Shown piece after piece: positions 29,501-38,333 of a stretch of DNA of 64,000 nucleotides. The notes under the pieces were generated by a model. The model saw only the letters and a program-made list of their open reading frames with translations, was not told the DNA's origin and did no database searches. Origin of the DNA: a virus. The position numbers and the translations under genes are program-made. Position 1 is the first letter of the stretch; each line of letters opens with the position of its first letter. Location: positions 50,313-114,312 of IMG/VR virus record IMGVR_UViG_3300021185_003853; one strand, written 5' to 3'.

Positions 29501-30190
29501 GTGCAGATAATAGACGGCGCACAGGTGTATGTTGCATATATCAAAAAACTAAACGGTGCGGCATCAGTAGCCGATTTTGCATTAACAGGAAGTTCGACAA
29601 CTTATGATCAGTCAACTCATGTCACATCAATTCAAGCAAAAGTTATTACACTAGAAGATGATAATAAAATTTCGAGTTCTGATAACGCAAAAGATTTTGT
29701 AGTACAGGACGTATATAGATTTAATATTCAGCCTTTGTATTTGTTTGTTGCAATGAAGTCAAACGCTCGAATAAATAATATCATCGTTGAAGAAATTACA
29801 TCAACTGAAAGAACGTCACATGTACCTAACTTTATAGGTACTACTAATGATATAGGATTTGATGATACATCGAACATAACAATAGAAAAAGATGTGTTGA
29901 CATCACATACCTTGTCACCTTCAAATTTTGTTCCTAAAGATGGATTATCAGGAATAAAGTTTGATATTAACACAAGCAATCCTGTTGCAGACGAAAAAGA
30001 AAAATTATATTCATTTTATGTGGGGCAAAACGAAGCTGTGAAATTTGGATTACAAGAAATATTTGATATTGATCGTGCTTACTTGACGAGCGGATTATAT
30101 AACAATGAGGCATTATATTTCAATGCGGTTCCCGTAGGCGATAATACGTCTGCTGATGTTCAAATGACATTAACAGTTAAGGAGCAGTAA
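26594..30190 (+). CDS. Giant virion structural protein, paralogue B
   Basis: A 1198-aa protein that starts immediately after the stop of paralogue A. It shares blocks with it in the same order: SEVSTTLLGVTRAEEQLSLFADVSTYG (near 78), KTFRYQPGRVSGFTFGLRL (near 349), PRDKWNGDRLDGSG (near 451), KIEYSWYGAIGAKFYAYVPI (near 475) and KYGSSYYIDGGDEGSITLNS. The helical C-x-R-D region present in A is missing here, and the spacing between shared blocks differs. The C-terminal third is separate, with a GSGYVFMTAPAVQI strand pair near 960 and a terminal GQNEAVKFGLQEIFDID segment. I infer tandem duplication followed by domain gain or loss. Its stop overlaps the next start as TAATG. Confidence 0.72.
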   Translation: MPRQVKIGFDKVPSPPVKTYHQLTDIFGTPLEDLAGNPLVTEENSVISTFAQANNSLSSFVANKESSESIPIAEKFGTDSEVSTTLLGVTRAEEQLSLFADVSTYGLDASNWNYYTVGQGNYPVQWYSRKHPVFGKRGFAAFKEETNEQALYLKSFPTQFRYPRHPSKSTDTFSPTSDFGKYIRFIALGRWLFEIWKDVDPVFAENNFLTDCLTIISSSKQHIPITKQSWNMTPAGGFASEAQFHNIVYTSDSNNGDDDIQIAMDQIEKWTLFYFRIRNETDTYPKYVINNGDGSTTTYPVFNLEVFTNNPIPNVGQYLYIRDYVSAEVTRPGGSSINSSIGVLESRKTFRYQPGRVSGFTFGLRLKNNPGSSADKIEWGCANQTDQYMFQISGTKFNIVRRSTIAIPNDVVEEEGGMNLVPASDFQTDEPEVPPSRDNSKPMYTLTIPRDKWNGDRLDGSGPSGHIINPENVTMYKIEYSWYGAIGAKFYAYVPIGGDECRWVRLHTFVIENKLPNPVLENADFKFRYVLYNNVTENLTEPTFIYKYGSSYYIDGGDEGSITLNSVTSGTRTFVNPNNTGAIMALHPKDLIFNSSTDTIYGGTANNKKIYPLTLSVFSSDNVRIDVSKVKVSPDGQHGTKSVDLIAGTAFEKDIKFTITDRSLINLTGDSPSSFDVLDTNAKIIGDGLYNIYTGTLFNALNEVNTTKAEILRREQYRLGADTIGEAVRLVDDTSININPTVDTTVFNAKLTSYRSIVASDTPIRTNRFKIHFLNPTKRDSRYSYFHWADFAIGVTGEAPTTTVENTQAGQQGYLKFGAYDRVYHDTIPESDYDNNYYFDINKQLMVEWTNQHHVNSLRDVADLREVEGAHGTRLEQDYRIRGTDLPMSRKLSTGRVSTKGVLGCVKGEVRVIEYPISLIDDQNVPVNADLRVVFSTAAFPPVTQNTLGIAELGFNETGSGYVFMTAPAVQIIDGAQVYVAYIKKLNGAASVADFALTGSSTTYDQSTHVTSIQAKVITLEDDNKISSSDNAKDFVVQDVYRFNIQPLYLFVAMKSNARINNIIVEEITSTERTSHVPNFIGTTNDIGFDDTSNITIEKDVLTSHTLSPSNFVPKDGLSGIKFDINTSNPVADEKEKLYSFYVGQNEAVKFGLQEIFDIDRAYLTSGLYNNEALYFNAVPVGDNTSADVQMTLTVKEQ

Positions 30191-33100
30191 TGGCTATATA
30201 CACAGGTCTTAATGTATCATTACACCTAAATGATTTAAATAATTCTAGCGAGTCTTTAAGAAACTTGGGAATGGATCGCAAGGATTTTGATCATATTCGT
30301 GGGCTCAGTAATGTTTTAGAGACAAGGAACCAGCTTCATTTGCTAGGAAACCTTGACGTTGATCAACAAAAACAAACATATCTAATGTATCGATCAGCAA
30401 CCAGTATGAGTGCAGAATTAGATAATATTGATGACACGAACAAGCCGTTACCTTACGATATTCGCATCAATAATCAGTTACGTGCTGGCGCAATAAAATA
30501 TAAGTATTTAGACGGATCAAATACAATTAAAAGTGCTGATATTTCGACAAGTCGTGTATCTTCGTGGTCGCAGATAGGTGACGGGCCGATCTTTTACGGC
30601 GCTGATGTAAATATTAATCCTTATGATGGATCTGATGCTTCAACAGGCGATCCCAACAAAAGCATTTTAAAATTAAAAGATATCGTATTTAAAGGCGAAT
30701 TTTCTCCTAAACGATTTGCCGCTGAAGTTCCTACGCACACGGTCACTGTAAATGTAAACGGAGTTGATCGTGAATTATATGCTATGCGCAACATTCCTAT
30801 GCGATTTGAAGGTAATTTTTCTAGTGCAAAAGTTACATATTCAATTGATAATGCATCTATTGCGCCGACAGTTTTATTTGTAGATCCTCAAAATTTTGAT
30901 CCGCAGTTAGAGATTGCCGTAACAGGTCCTACGAGTACACTAAATCATACCGCTGAAGTAACAAACATCAAAGGCGGCGATAAATTTATTGATATTTACT
31001 ATAGACCTGATGGGTTAAAAAAGTTAACATTGCCTGCTATGCAACTGTTTGATTTCCCTGCAATAGAGTTAAGGAATTTAAATTCAATATCTGTTGCAAA
31101 TAATAAATTAGAAAATATGCCCGATTGGTTTGCTATCAGCGGAGGCAACCTTACTGGGCATACACAGGCATTAACAACAGTTACAATGTCAGGTAATCCG
31201 CTATATAAATCTTCTGATGTTGCCAACACACAATTGCAAAAACTGCCCAGGTCAGTGCAAACATTAAATATACATGGATGCTTTTCTGATTCAACTCCTA
31301 TTGATATAAGCCAATTAAAACAAGGTGGAGGATCAACAACTTTAGTCGACTCGAATTTAAAATATTTCAGGTTTAGTGGATGGAATAATAATAAAAGAGT
31401 TGACATGAAAGATACAGGCACAACACCAAAGGTCAATGTTTCTACGATTCTGAATTATCAAGTCAGATATCATCCGTATACTCGTTTAAGTTATAGTGCA
31501 GCAGGCGCACCAAATTTGAACAGCTTAGATCTTTATGGAATGAATATAAATTCAGCAGAGCAAGCAAATGGATCAACAACATCAACGATCACAATTGCTT
31601 CTTCAGGCATTCAAACTATAAACATGGACTATAATGCTATAGACGTAATAGACGTCTCGGGTAAACAAGAACTTACATCTTATACACACAGACATAATCA
31701 CAATAGTGCAAACAATAATATAGAAACATTGTTTACTGGATGTGTTGCGTTATCTTCTTTAGATTTTGAAAATTCGAGTGTGACAGGAAACTTAGACAGT
31801 ATTTTCACGGGACTTCCTGAACTATCATTACTAGATTTGCGAAACACTAGATTGACGGGAAAGATGACCGCTAACGCTTTCGCCGGAACGAAATTACAAG
31901 AATTTAGCTGTACAAATGGCCAATTTGTTACTGCAGCCGGCCAAAACAACTTTTTCGGCAACGACCATATCCCTATAGCAAATGAACCTCCCGGAGCAGT
32001 AGGGTCAGATTATGCTGGTGGTTATTATGCAGGAACAATTGTTGATAACAGCAACGAAGAGTATTGGTTAGTTGTTTCAGATAAAAGTCACGAAGTCATA
32101 CGTTCACGATATGCAATTCTTGGAGGTAACGGAACTTCTGGGTCAACAGATGCAAGGACTGGCTTAGATAATACTACTGTTGAATTTAATACCTCAGATT
32201 ATGAAGCAGCGAGTTATGCTTTGGGATTGAGTGTTACAGATGGCGATACAACATACGATGATTGGTATATTCCGTCAAAAAGTGAACTTGAAATGATGTA
32301 TCGGAATTTCAAACCGACATCAACACCTAATGACACATCAAGCGGGAACAATCCTCATTCTAGGCCAACATATACGACAACCTATAATGATAACCCGATA
32401 AATCCCACACAAACGCCTTTCAGTGCTTTTCAGACAGGTGGCGCACAAGCATTTTCAACGCCTGCGCCTCAACAATATGTGTCTAACTTCAATTTCTCTT
32501 CAGGGACAACTGGGTGGACAGGGTTTAATGGCGCAACAATATCTGTGCCACAAGGAAGCAGTAATAAGATTCGTGTAGCGCAAGATTCTGCCGGAACTGC
32601 CGCATCAGGAACGCCAAGTGCAACCGATGCAGTTGCCGGTAACGCAGGTGTATTCCAGACGGTAACTCTACCTGCTGGGACATATGATTTTGATTTTGAA
32701 TTTGCTGCTTCTAGAGCAACAATCCCTTCTGGGTCATTTGTTTCTGGTGAGACATATGAAATTGTAAGTTTAGGAATTGCACCAACATTTAATAATATTA
32801 CATATTCAAGCATCAATCAAACCAATGATAGAATCACGCTAGGTTCTGGGCACGGATTAACTAACGGAACAATTGTTACATTTAGTCATGTTTCAGGTGT
32901 CACAGAAAGTTTTACAAATTTAGCTACTGGGACAAATTACAGGGTTGTTGATACAGCGGCCGCTTCTATTAAATTAGAACCTGTCGGTGGCGGTGGCGCA
33001 ATTGATATTGCTCAATCTGCAGATGTGACTCATGCATATACAATTACTGCCGGTGACGGAACTGATTATACGTTTGATGCAGGAACGGATCGATCTGCTG

Positions 33101-34608
33101 CTGCAACCGGAACAACAGATCCTGACATTATCATACTTTTAGGTGATACAGCAACATTTGATTTAACCGCTTTGGCAGGCGCTCATCCTTTGTATATAAA
33201 AACAGCATTAGGTTCAGGCACAACAAATCAAATAACAGATGCAACTGTAACAGGTCAAGGCACGGACAATGTCTCATTCACTCCAACATCAGCAGGACAA
33301 TATTTTTATCAATGTTCTGCTCATCCTGATATGGAGGGAACAATTACTGTACTGCAAAGAACAGGAACATTTGGTATTGCTGTTGATCTTGCAGAGAATT
33401 GGAGTGATATTGGTGCAAGTACTGTTGCTGTGGGAGCAAACTTCGATGCTTCAGGGTCATATGCTACAGGAACTACTCTTTACGGTGCATCTGTTGCACT
33501 CGCAAGTAGCAACGACCTTTATGAGCATTATGTGTACGGATTAATATCACCAGGAACTGACCCTGATGCTTCAACCATAGGAAATTCAGTTGCAAGCTAT
33601 TCATATGATGTTATAAACGATACTGCTACGATTTCAGGTAATGGGACTACTTCTGCAAGCACATTTACTGTTGATGCGCAAGCAACATATGTTGTAAGTT
33701 TAAAATCATTTGCATTTGATCTTGATGTCACAAAAATATCAATTCGAAGCAGAGAAGGATATTATTGGACATCAACTAGCTCATCAGCTGTTAATACTCA
33801 GGGTATTGCACAAAACTTCGACAATGGTGAACAGGTTGATGTGCATAAAGATCACAGATATTTGGTGCGCCCAGTTAGGCGAGTAAGTAAAAACTCTGAC
33901 GTATCTGCTGAGCAACAAGGCACATCATTAACATTCCAACCTGTTCAATCAACTTTGGTTAATTTTACGCTTGAAGGTCAAGGAAGAAATGCATCGACAG
34001 GGCCTAATGTACGAGGCAAGATGCCTAATACTGCATATCTTGCACAAATACAAACCTTTAGTTTGACCAATACGCAAATCGAAGGAATTATTCCTGATTT
34101 CAGCAACTCTCTGAACTTGAATAAGTTGATTTTAAGCAATAACAATTTTACAGGTCCTTTTGCAATTAACAATCCTTCAGTGGCGCAAGTTGAAATTCAA
34201 AATAACAACTTGACAGGGATAGGGTCACTATTTGCTGCAAATATGTGGAAATTGCATGGTCAGGATAACGATTTTGAAAATGCTGTGCCGTCTTTCGTAG
34301 CGTGTCAAGATATATCTGATATAAATTTAAGCAGGAATCAGTTTACTGGGTATTTGGCAGGGTCTTTGTCCACAAACCTCGAATTGAAAAAATTAAATTT
34401 ATCAGAGAATGCATTAACAGAGGGTGCTGCACAGAGAATATTCGAAGACATGATGACAAACTGGACTGCTAATACACGAGATGGAGTGACTGTAAATCTA
34501 TCGGGCAATCCTCAAGTGAGAGAATCTAGATTAATTAAAAACGCAACCACAGGCGGAATTATACGAGAGTTAAGATCTGTTGGTTGGACAATATTGCTCA
34601 ACGCATAG
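30190..34608 (+). CDS. Mosaic adhesin: leucine-rich repeats with nested DUF1566-like and cupredoxin-like domains
   Basis: A 1472-aa protein with nested architecture. Residues about 277-590 are leucine-rich repeats (for example LNSISVANNKLENMPDWF, LSLLDLRNTRLTGKM); the LRR type resumes at 1282-1450 (LNKLILSNNNFTGPF, LKKLNLSENAL). Between them is a DUF1566/Lcl-like lectin fold: first half about 602-755 (DDWYIPSKSELEMMYRNFKP), second half about 1183-1237 (YYWTSTSSS...NGEQVDVHKDHRYLVRPVRRV). Inside that domain lie a beta-sandwich-like segment (about 760-850), fragments of two dispersed modules, and a cupredoxin-like domain (about 970-1058) whose expected copper ligands are all present: H999, C1042, H1045, M1048 in QCSAHPDMEGTITV. 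LRRs and lectin-like folds both suit receptor binding. Function is inferred; nothing in the sequence identifies the ligand. Confidence 0.78.
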   Translation: MAIYTGLNVSLHLNDLNNSSESLRNLGMDRKDFDHIRGLSNVLETRNQLHLLGNLDVDQQKQTYLMYRSATSMSAELDNIDDTNKPLPYDIRINNQLRAGAIKYKYLDGSNTIKSADISTSRVSSWSQIGDGPIFYGADVNINPYDGSDASTGDPNKSILKLKDIVFKGEFSPKRFAAEVPTHTVTVNVNGVDRELYAMRNIPMRFEGNFSSAKVTYSIDNASIAPTVLFVDPQNFDPQLEIAVTGPTSTLNHTAEVTNIKGGDKFIDIYYRPDGLKKLTLPAMQLFDFPAIELRNLNSISVANNKLENMPDWFAISGGNLTGHTQALTTVTMSGNPLYKSSDVANTQLQKLPRSVQTLNIHGCFSDSTPIDISQLKQGGGSTTLVDSNLKYFRFSGWNNNKRVDMKDTGTTPKVNVSTILNYQVRYHPYTRLSYSAAGAPNLNSLDLYGMNINSAEQANGSTTSTITIASSGIQTINMDYNAIDVIDVSGKQELTSYTHRHNHNSANNNIETLFTGCVALSSLDFENSSVTGNLDSIFTGLPELSLLDLRNTRLTGKMTANAFAGTKLQEFSCTNGQFVTAAGQNNFFGNDHIPIANEPPGAVGSDYAGGYYAGTIVDNSNEEYWLVVSDKSHEVIRSRYAILGGNGTSGSTDARTGLDNTTVEFNTSDYEAASYALGLSVTDGDTTYDDWYIPSKSELEMMYRNFKPTSTPNDTSSGNNPHSRPTYTTTYNDNPINPTQTPFSAFQTGGAQAFSTPAPQQYVSNFNFSSGTTGWTGFNGATISVPQGSSNKIRVAQDSAGTAASGTPSATDAVAGNAGVFQTVTLPAGTYDFDFEFAASRATIPSGSFVSGETYEIVSLGIAPTFNNITYSSINQTNDRITLGSGHGLTNGTIVTFSHVSGVTESFTNLATGTNYRVVDTAAASIKLEPVGGGGAIDIAQSADVTHAYTITAGDGTDYTFDAGTDRSAAATGTTDPDIIILLGDTATFDLTALAGAHPLYIKTALGSGTTNQITDATVTGQGTDNVSFTPTSAGQYFYQCSAHPDMEGTITVLQRTGTFGIAVDLAENWSDIGASTVAVGANFDASGSYATGTTLYGASVALASSNDLYEHYVYGLISPGTDPDASTIGNSVASYSYDVINDTATISGNGTTSASTFTVDAQATYVVSLKSFAFDLDVTKISIRSREGYYWTSTSSSAVNTQGIAQNFDNGEQVDVHKDHRYLVRPVRRVSKNSDVSAEQQGTSLTFQPVQSTLVNFTLEGQGRNASTGPNVRGKMPNTAYLAQIQTFSLTNTQIEGIIPDFSNSLNLNKLILSNNNFTGPFAINNPSVAQVEIQNNNLTGIGSLFAANMWKLHGQDNDFENAVPSFVACQDISDINLSRNQFTGYLAGSLSTNLELKKLNLSENALTEGAAQRIFEDMMTNWTANTRDGVTVNLSGNPQVRESRLIKNATTGGIIRELRSVGWTILLNA

Positions 34609-34617
34609 GTATCATAA

Positions 34618-35754
34618 ATGGCAATCGGATTTGCAAAAACATCAAACTTATTCGAATCGCAAGATTCAAATTCTGCGACTAAAATATTTAACAATCTTGC
34701 AGGAGAAGGCATTTCTTCTGATATTGCGTTATTTACGAATAACTTACGCACAGTAACTGAACTTGATTACACAAATTTCAAAGCAAGTGCGCAATCTTTT
34801 CCTTCTCCAGATGAGGTTTTTTATACTGTAGGAAATGCTGCCGCATACGAGTTTATAGTCATTCCTTCTAGCGACTTCGGCAAAGTTCCGTTTAGTAATA
34901 ATTCGATCATATATGTTGTACAGAATAATAGTATTAAAACTTCGTATATAGTTGACGACAGCAATGGCATCGATAGGTTCAGACTTTATGCTTGGAACGG
35001 CACAACAAAAGGTGCTGTCGCATCATGGGACGATTTTAAGGATCTTGCAACCAAAAAGTTTTTTAGGCCAGATCCTGTCACATTTGCTAACATAACCAAT
35101 TACTCTAAAGATCGCATAACAATGAACGATGAGTCAACATCTTTAGAGAATCCGTATTCATTACCAGAAGAGTTACAAACTAGCAATAGAGATCGGTCAC
35201 AACAAGTAACATTTCTAAAAACTCTTACGCCACAAAGTTTGAATAGTCGAATTGATAGTGCAATAGAGAGTTTTCAGTATAAAGAATCAAGAAGTATACT
35301 TACACACAGAAAGGCTATACTTAATAAATTATTGAACGTGGGCGGCACTTTGCAAATAGCAAATGATGCTGGCTTAGTGCTAGGCACTACAGCAACCAAT
35401 GACACGATGCCAGGATTATATATCATGGCTGATGGCGTTAAGGAAAGAGCGTTTTCTGACACGAACAACCCATGGGTTGTAGGGACTGAAGATTTGATTT
35501 CTTATGATACTGATGACACTGTGCTCGCAACAGAAAGTTTTATAAAAACTGCTTCGACAACACAAGATGCACAAGTGTTCAATCTGCTTTATAAGGGTCC
35601 CAATCCACACATAATAACAACAAACGCTTCAGGTGTCAGGACAACCAATGGTTCAAAAGTAGTCGACTCAACATGGACACATAAAGCGAAAGTTGAAATT
35701 AATGGCGAAGCATATTATATATTACTAACCGATCAAGCAAGCACCTTTACTTAA
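34618..35754 (+). CDS. Virion structural protein of unknown function
   Basis: A 378-aa protein, not recognised as a named family. It follows the LRR gene by 9 bases and keeps the block's style (MAIGFAKTSNLFESQ start, Ser/Thr/Asp rich, beta-prone). A helical middle section (about 188-240: LTPQSLNSRIDSAIESFQYK, ILTHRKAILNKLLNVGG) is followed by beta strands and an end reading INGEAYYILLTDQASTFT. Its TAA stop is shared on the opposite strand with the stop of the convergent minus-strand gene (TTAA at 35751-35754). The last codons lie in a 10-bp inverted repeat with the end of that gene. Position among fibres suggests a virion component. Confidence 0.6.
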   Translation: MAIGFAKTSNLFESQDSNSATKIFNNLAGEGISSDIALFTNNLRTVTELDYTNFKASAQSFPSPDEVFYTVGNAAAYEFIVIPSSDFGKVPFSNNSIIYVVQNNSIKTSYIVDDSNGIDRFRLYAWNGTTKGAVASWDDFKDLATKKFFRPDPVTFANITNYSKDRITMNDESTSLENPYSLPEELQTSNRDRSQQVTFLKTLTPQSLNSRIDSAIESFQYKESRSILTHRKAILNKLLNVGGTLQIANDAGLVLGTTATNDTMPGLYIMADGVKERAFSDTNNPWVVGTEDLISYDTDDTVLATESFIKTASTTQDAQVFNLLYKGPNPHIITTNASGVRTTNGSKVVDSTWTHKAKVEINGEAYYILLTDQASTFT

Positions 35755-35789
35755 TCCATTAATATCCAATAATCTTTGTAGGTGCTTGC
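35737..35789. terminator. Inverted repeat spanning the tail-to-tail gene junction, candidate bidirectional terminator
   Basis: GCAAGCACCT at 35737-35746 is repeated as its reverse complement AGGTGCTTGC at 35780-35789, a perfect 10-bp stem with a 33-base AT-rich loop. The convergent stop codons (shared TTAA, 35751-35754) are in the loop. A stem here could stop transcripts from both strands. The loop is long for an intrinsic terminator and no strong T-run follows, so this is tentative. In both genes the arm encodes Ala-Ser-Thr near the C-terminus. Confidence 0.4.
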
Positions 35790-38300
35790 GCCTGTTTTCT
35801 CTTTTAACAGCAACCCTTTACTTGCTGTTGCTGCTGTAGGAGAACTGACCTCTGTTGTATCTGCCTGTTCAATATTGATACCGGTTATTTCAAAGTCTCC
35901 GCCTATGGATAAATGCGGATGCGATGCAACTGTTGATAGTCCCAAGTCAGTTCCTGCAAAAGGTGGTGCAGTATTTAATGGGATAATACACAATTCTTTA
36001 TCGCCGGTTGACGGATCGCTTCCGGGATCATTCGCATCTTTTACAAATATTAATGTTCTTGAAGCAGGCAAACTGCCAATAAGTCCTGTTGATAATGTAA
36101 TTGACGGAGGATTTGTTGCACTATTTACGCTAGAAACTCGAGTCGTATTTGTCCCTGAAACTATTCCCGGGAGTTGTACGAAATCACCGCTACTACCTGA
36201 AGTAATATTACTCACATCTGTTAAGAATATTTGCGTGGCGCCAGAATTTGCTGTAACAGCGACTTCTTTTCCGTAAACACCTTCACATTGTGCAGACGTT
36301 GAATGATCAGATAGCCCACGATGAGCATATACAAGACACCAATTGTACGCATCACTATTAAATGTTTCGTTTCCTATAGGATTTGACGTAACTACAACAG
36401 TATCCATGCCTTGTGAGGTAGTAATACTAACGATATCTACTAATTTCCTGCATGTATTTTGCGTAGTGTTTAATGTTATCAGAAGATCATCCGGACGCAT
36501 ATCACTTGAGTTGTATTGGTGTCCTGTATAGGGTGTTGTAACCGTAGCATCTCCAGTCCATGAGTTACCCGCTTCTTTTAAAAAATGATTAGTCTCTGTA
36601 GCTGATGATAAATTGCGATCAAATTGATGTTGAAAGATGCCCAACAATCCTTTTGGCTTAACAACAAAATAATTTTGCGATTGGCCGATTGGCATGGCTC
36701 CTGCGATAGCAGCCAGATCTTCGACCATCGACCCCTTAAAGGGTTCCGTGATAATAATATTATCTCTTACTTCATGTACTTGAAAATAGTAGTAGTGAGT
36801 GCCATCGGCAAAAGCAGGCAACAATATATCACCTTCTTCAACAAATGTTGCTGATGTGACAAACGTCTTTCCGCCTAAATATGTAAAGGGATAATTTGCA
36901 CCGCTATTTTTAACATAATCATTTACAGAGGTTGTCGGCGCATAATCAATGTACACGGGTTTTTCGTTCTGTAGATACTGATCAGTCTTTTTCAATCTAC
37001 CGCTGATTCTATTTCTTTTGAAATGATCAAATGTGTTCACCTTTGCTACGCTATCAGGTGTCAATTGCGGCGTTTTATACCAATAGTTAAAAGGTGTGGT
37101 GCTTGCGGAAGTTTCAGCTGTATCATGTATGTTGAAAAAGAATTTTAACGGGCCATATGTAGTCACATCAGTTTTAAAGTTTGAGCTGCTTCCGTCTGAC
37201 ATTCCCGGAATAAGAGTGTGGTCTCCCCCAAATTGCTCTGGACGTGGGTACCATACAGTTAGTCGTATTCTATTCGTTTGTCCTTTGGCTTTACTGCCAA
37301 ATGGGTTAAAGTCGACACGTAAATCATCTTCACCTATATTCCATGTAAATCCCAATCCCGCCCCGGCAGATACATCATTTAACCCTGATCCTGGTCCGTC
37401 AATTTTTTCAATATCGATTGTGTTAGCAGAGTGATTTACATCTATTATTTTGTATGTGCTAGACCCCTGAGTTATTTTCATTCCTTCCCATGCATATTGC
37501 ATAGATGTGGAAGTGATTTGAATTCCGGTCAGCTGGTTTGCATTATTGGCAATACCGACTTCTAGTTCGAGCATCACCTCATCAAGACCTTCACCTGATA
37601 CACGCTTTATAGTTTCCCATGCTGAGGTTGATTCATTGTATTCTTCGAATAAGCAAAATGCATTAGTAATAATTGATAAATCATTATTATGATATGCTGA
37701 AAAATGTCCTTCCCAGCACAGAGCGCCAAAAGATGATGTAAATGTCGGATGCAATGGTCCACTGAATGCAAATCTGCCGTCAATCCAATAATCTTCATCC
37801 GTTAATATTCTTCCTGCTGCATTTGTTGTATCGAAAATATCATCAGCAGTAATAGTATGGCCCGTATCGCTAGCCCACTGTTCAATAAACAGCCTACCTG
37901 CCGCATCTTTTAATGCTTCGGGGGGAACAACAAATGCATTCGGGCCCGTACCGCCTAAGTGATATGCGGGATCACCTAACACAACTTTCTTTGTTTGGAT
38001 TATGTCTTTAATTGTGATCAACGGCTCAACAGGTGCAGGAACACCTATAGTGAGTCCGCCAGTATTAGGATCAGTTACAATTGGAGTATATAACACTTCG
38101 GTGTTTGCAAGAGGCGCTAAATCTTCAGCAAATACATTTGTAGTTTTTAATCCGTTGATTACTGTTAGATCTGATGGCGTAAATGTTTGCCCAGGTGTAA
38201 AGTCATCTAGGATATTTGCCAATGCCTTTGATTTATTTGTAAGATCTGATAGATTTCTATCTGCTCTTAATCCGAACCTTGTATATTTTGAAATTGCCAT
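35751..38300 (-). CDS. Large virion structural protein on the opposite strand
   Basis: An 849-aa protein, the only convincing minus-strand gene in the window. The N-terminus, KYTRFGLRADRNLSDLTNKSKALANILDD, then FTPSDLTVINGLKTTNVFAEDLAPLANT, is a pattern I associate with structural proteins of marine T4-like phages. The rest is beta-rich, and includes DPAYHLGGTGPNAFVVPPEAL and DYWIDGRFAFSG; the end reads KTGASTYKDYWILMD. A GAGGA ribosome site precedes the ATG on the minus strand, and a minus-strand TATAAATA box lies 33 bases upstream. Downstream it converges with the 378-aa gene, sharing TTAA as a double stop. The codon and amino-acid style matches its neighbours, so it does not look foreign. 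Function unknown; an appendage or baseplate component is likely. Confidence 0.75.
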   Translation of the reverse strand: MAISKYTRFGLRADRNLSDLTNKSKALANILDDFTPGQTFTPSDLTVINGLKTTNVFAEDLAPLANTEVLYTPIVTDPNTGGLTIGVPAPVEPLITIKDIIQTKKVVLGDPAYHLGGTGPNAFVVPPEALKDAAGRLFIEQWASDTGHTITADDIFDTTNAAGRILTDEDYWIDGRFAFSGPLHPTFTSSFGALCWEGHFSAYHNNDLSIITNAFCLFEEYNESTSAWETIKRVSGEGLDEVMLELEVGIANNANQLTGIQITSTSMQYAWEGMKITQGSSTYKIIDVNHSANTIDIEKIDGPGSGLNDVSAGAGLGFTWNIGEDDLRVDFNPFGSKAKGQTNRIRLTVWYPRPEQFGGDHTLIPGMSDGSSSNFKTDVTTYGPLKFFFNIHDTAETSASTTPFNYWYKTPQLTPDSVAKVNTFDHFKRNRISGRLKKTDQYLQNEKPVYIDYAPTTSVNDYVKNSGANYPFTYLGGKTFVTSATFVEEGDILLPAFADGTHYYYFQVHEVRDNIIITEPFKGSMVEDLAAIAGAMPIGQSQNYFVVKPKGLLGIFQHQFDRNLSSATETNHFLKEAGNSWTGDATVTTPYTGHQYNSSDMRPDDLLITLNTTQNTCRKLVDIVSITTSQGMDTVVVTSNPIGNETFNSDAYNWCLVYAHRGLSDHSTSAQCEGVYGKEVAVTANSGATQIFLTDVSNITSGSSGDFVQLPGIVSGTNTTRVSSVNSATNPPSITLSTGLIGSLPASRTLIFVKDANDPGSDPSTGDKELCIIPLNTAPPFAGTDLGLSTVASHPHLSIGGDFEITGINIEQADTTEVSSPTAATASKGLLLKEKTGASTYKDYWILMD

Positions 38301-38333
38301 TCTTTTCCTCGAGAGTAGGACTTGTGTTTATAT

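Noticed and set aside
35782-36276. Long plus-strand open frame opposite the minus-strand gene
   Set aside because: It reads as Pro/Ser/Val-rich antisense of the minus-strand gene, with no promoter or fitting ribosome site; several similar shadow frames exist under other genes.
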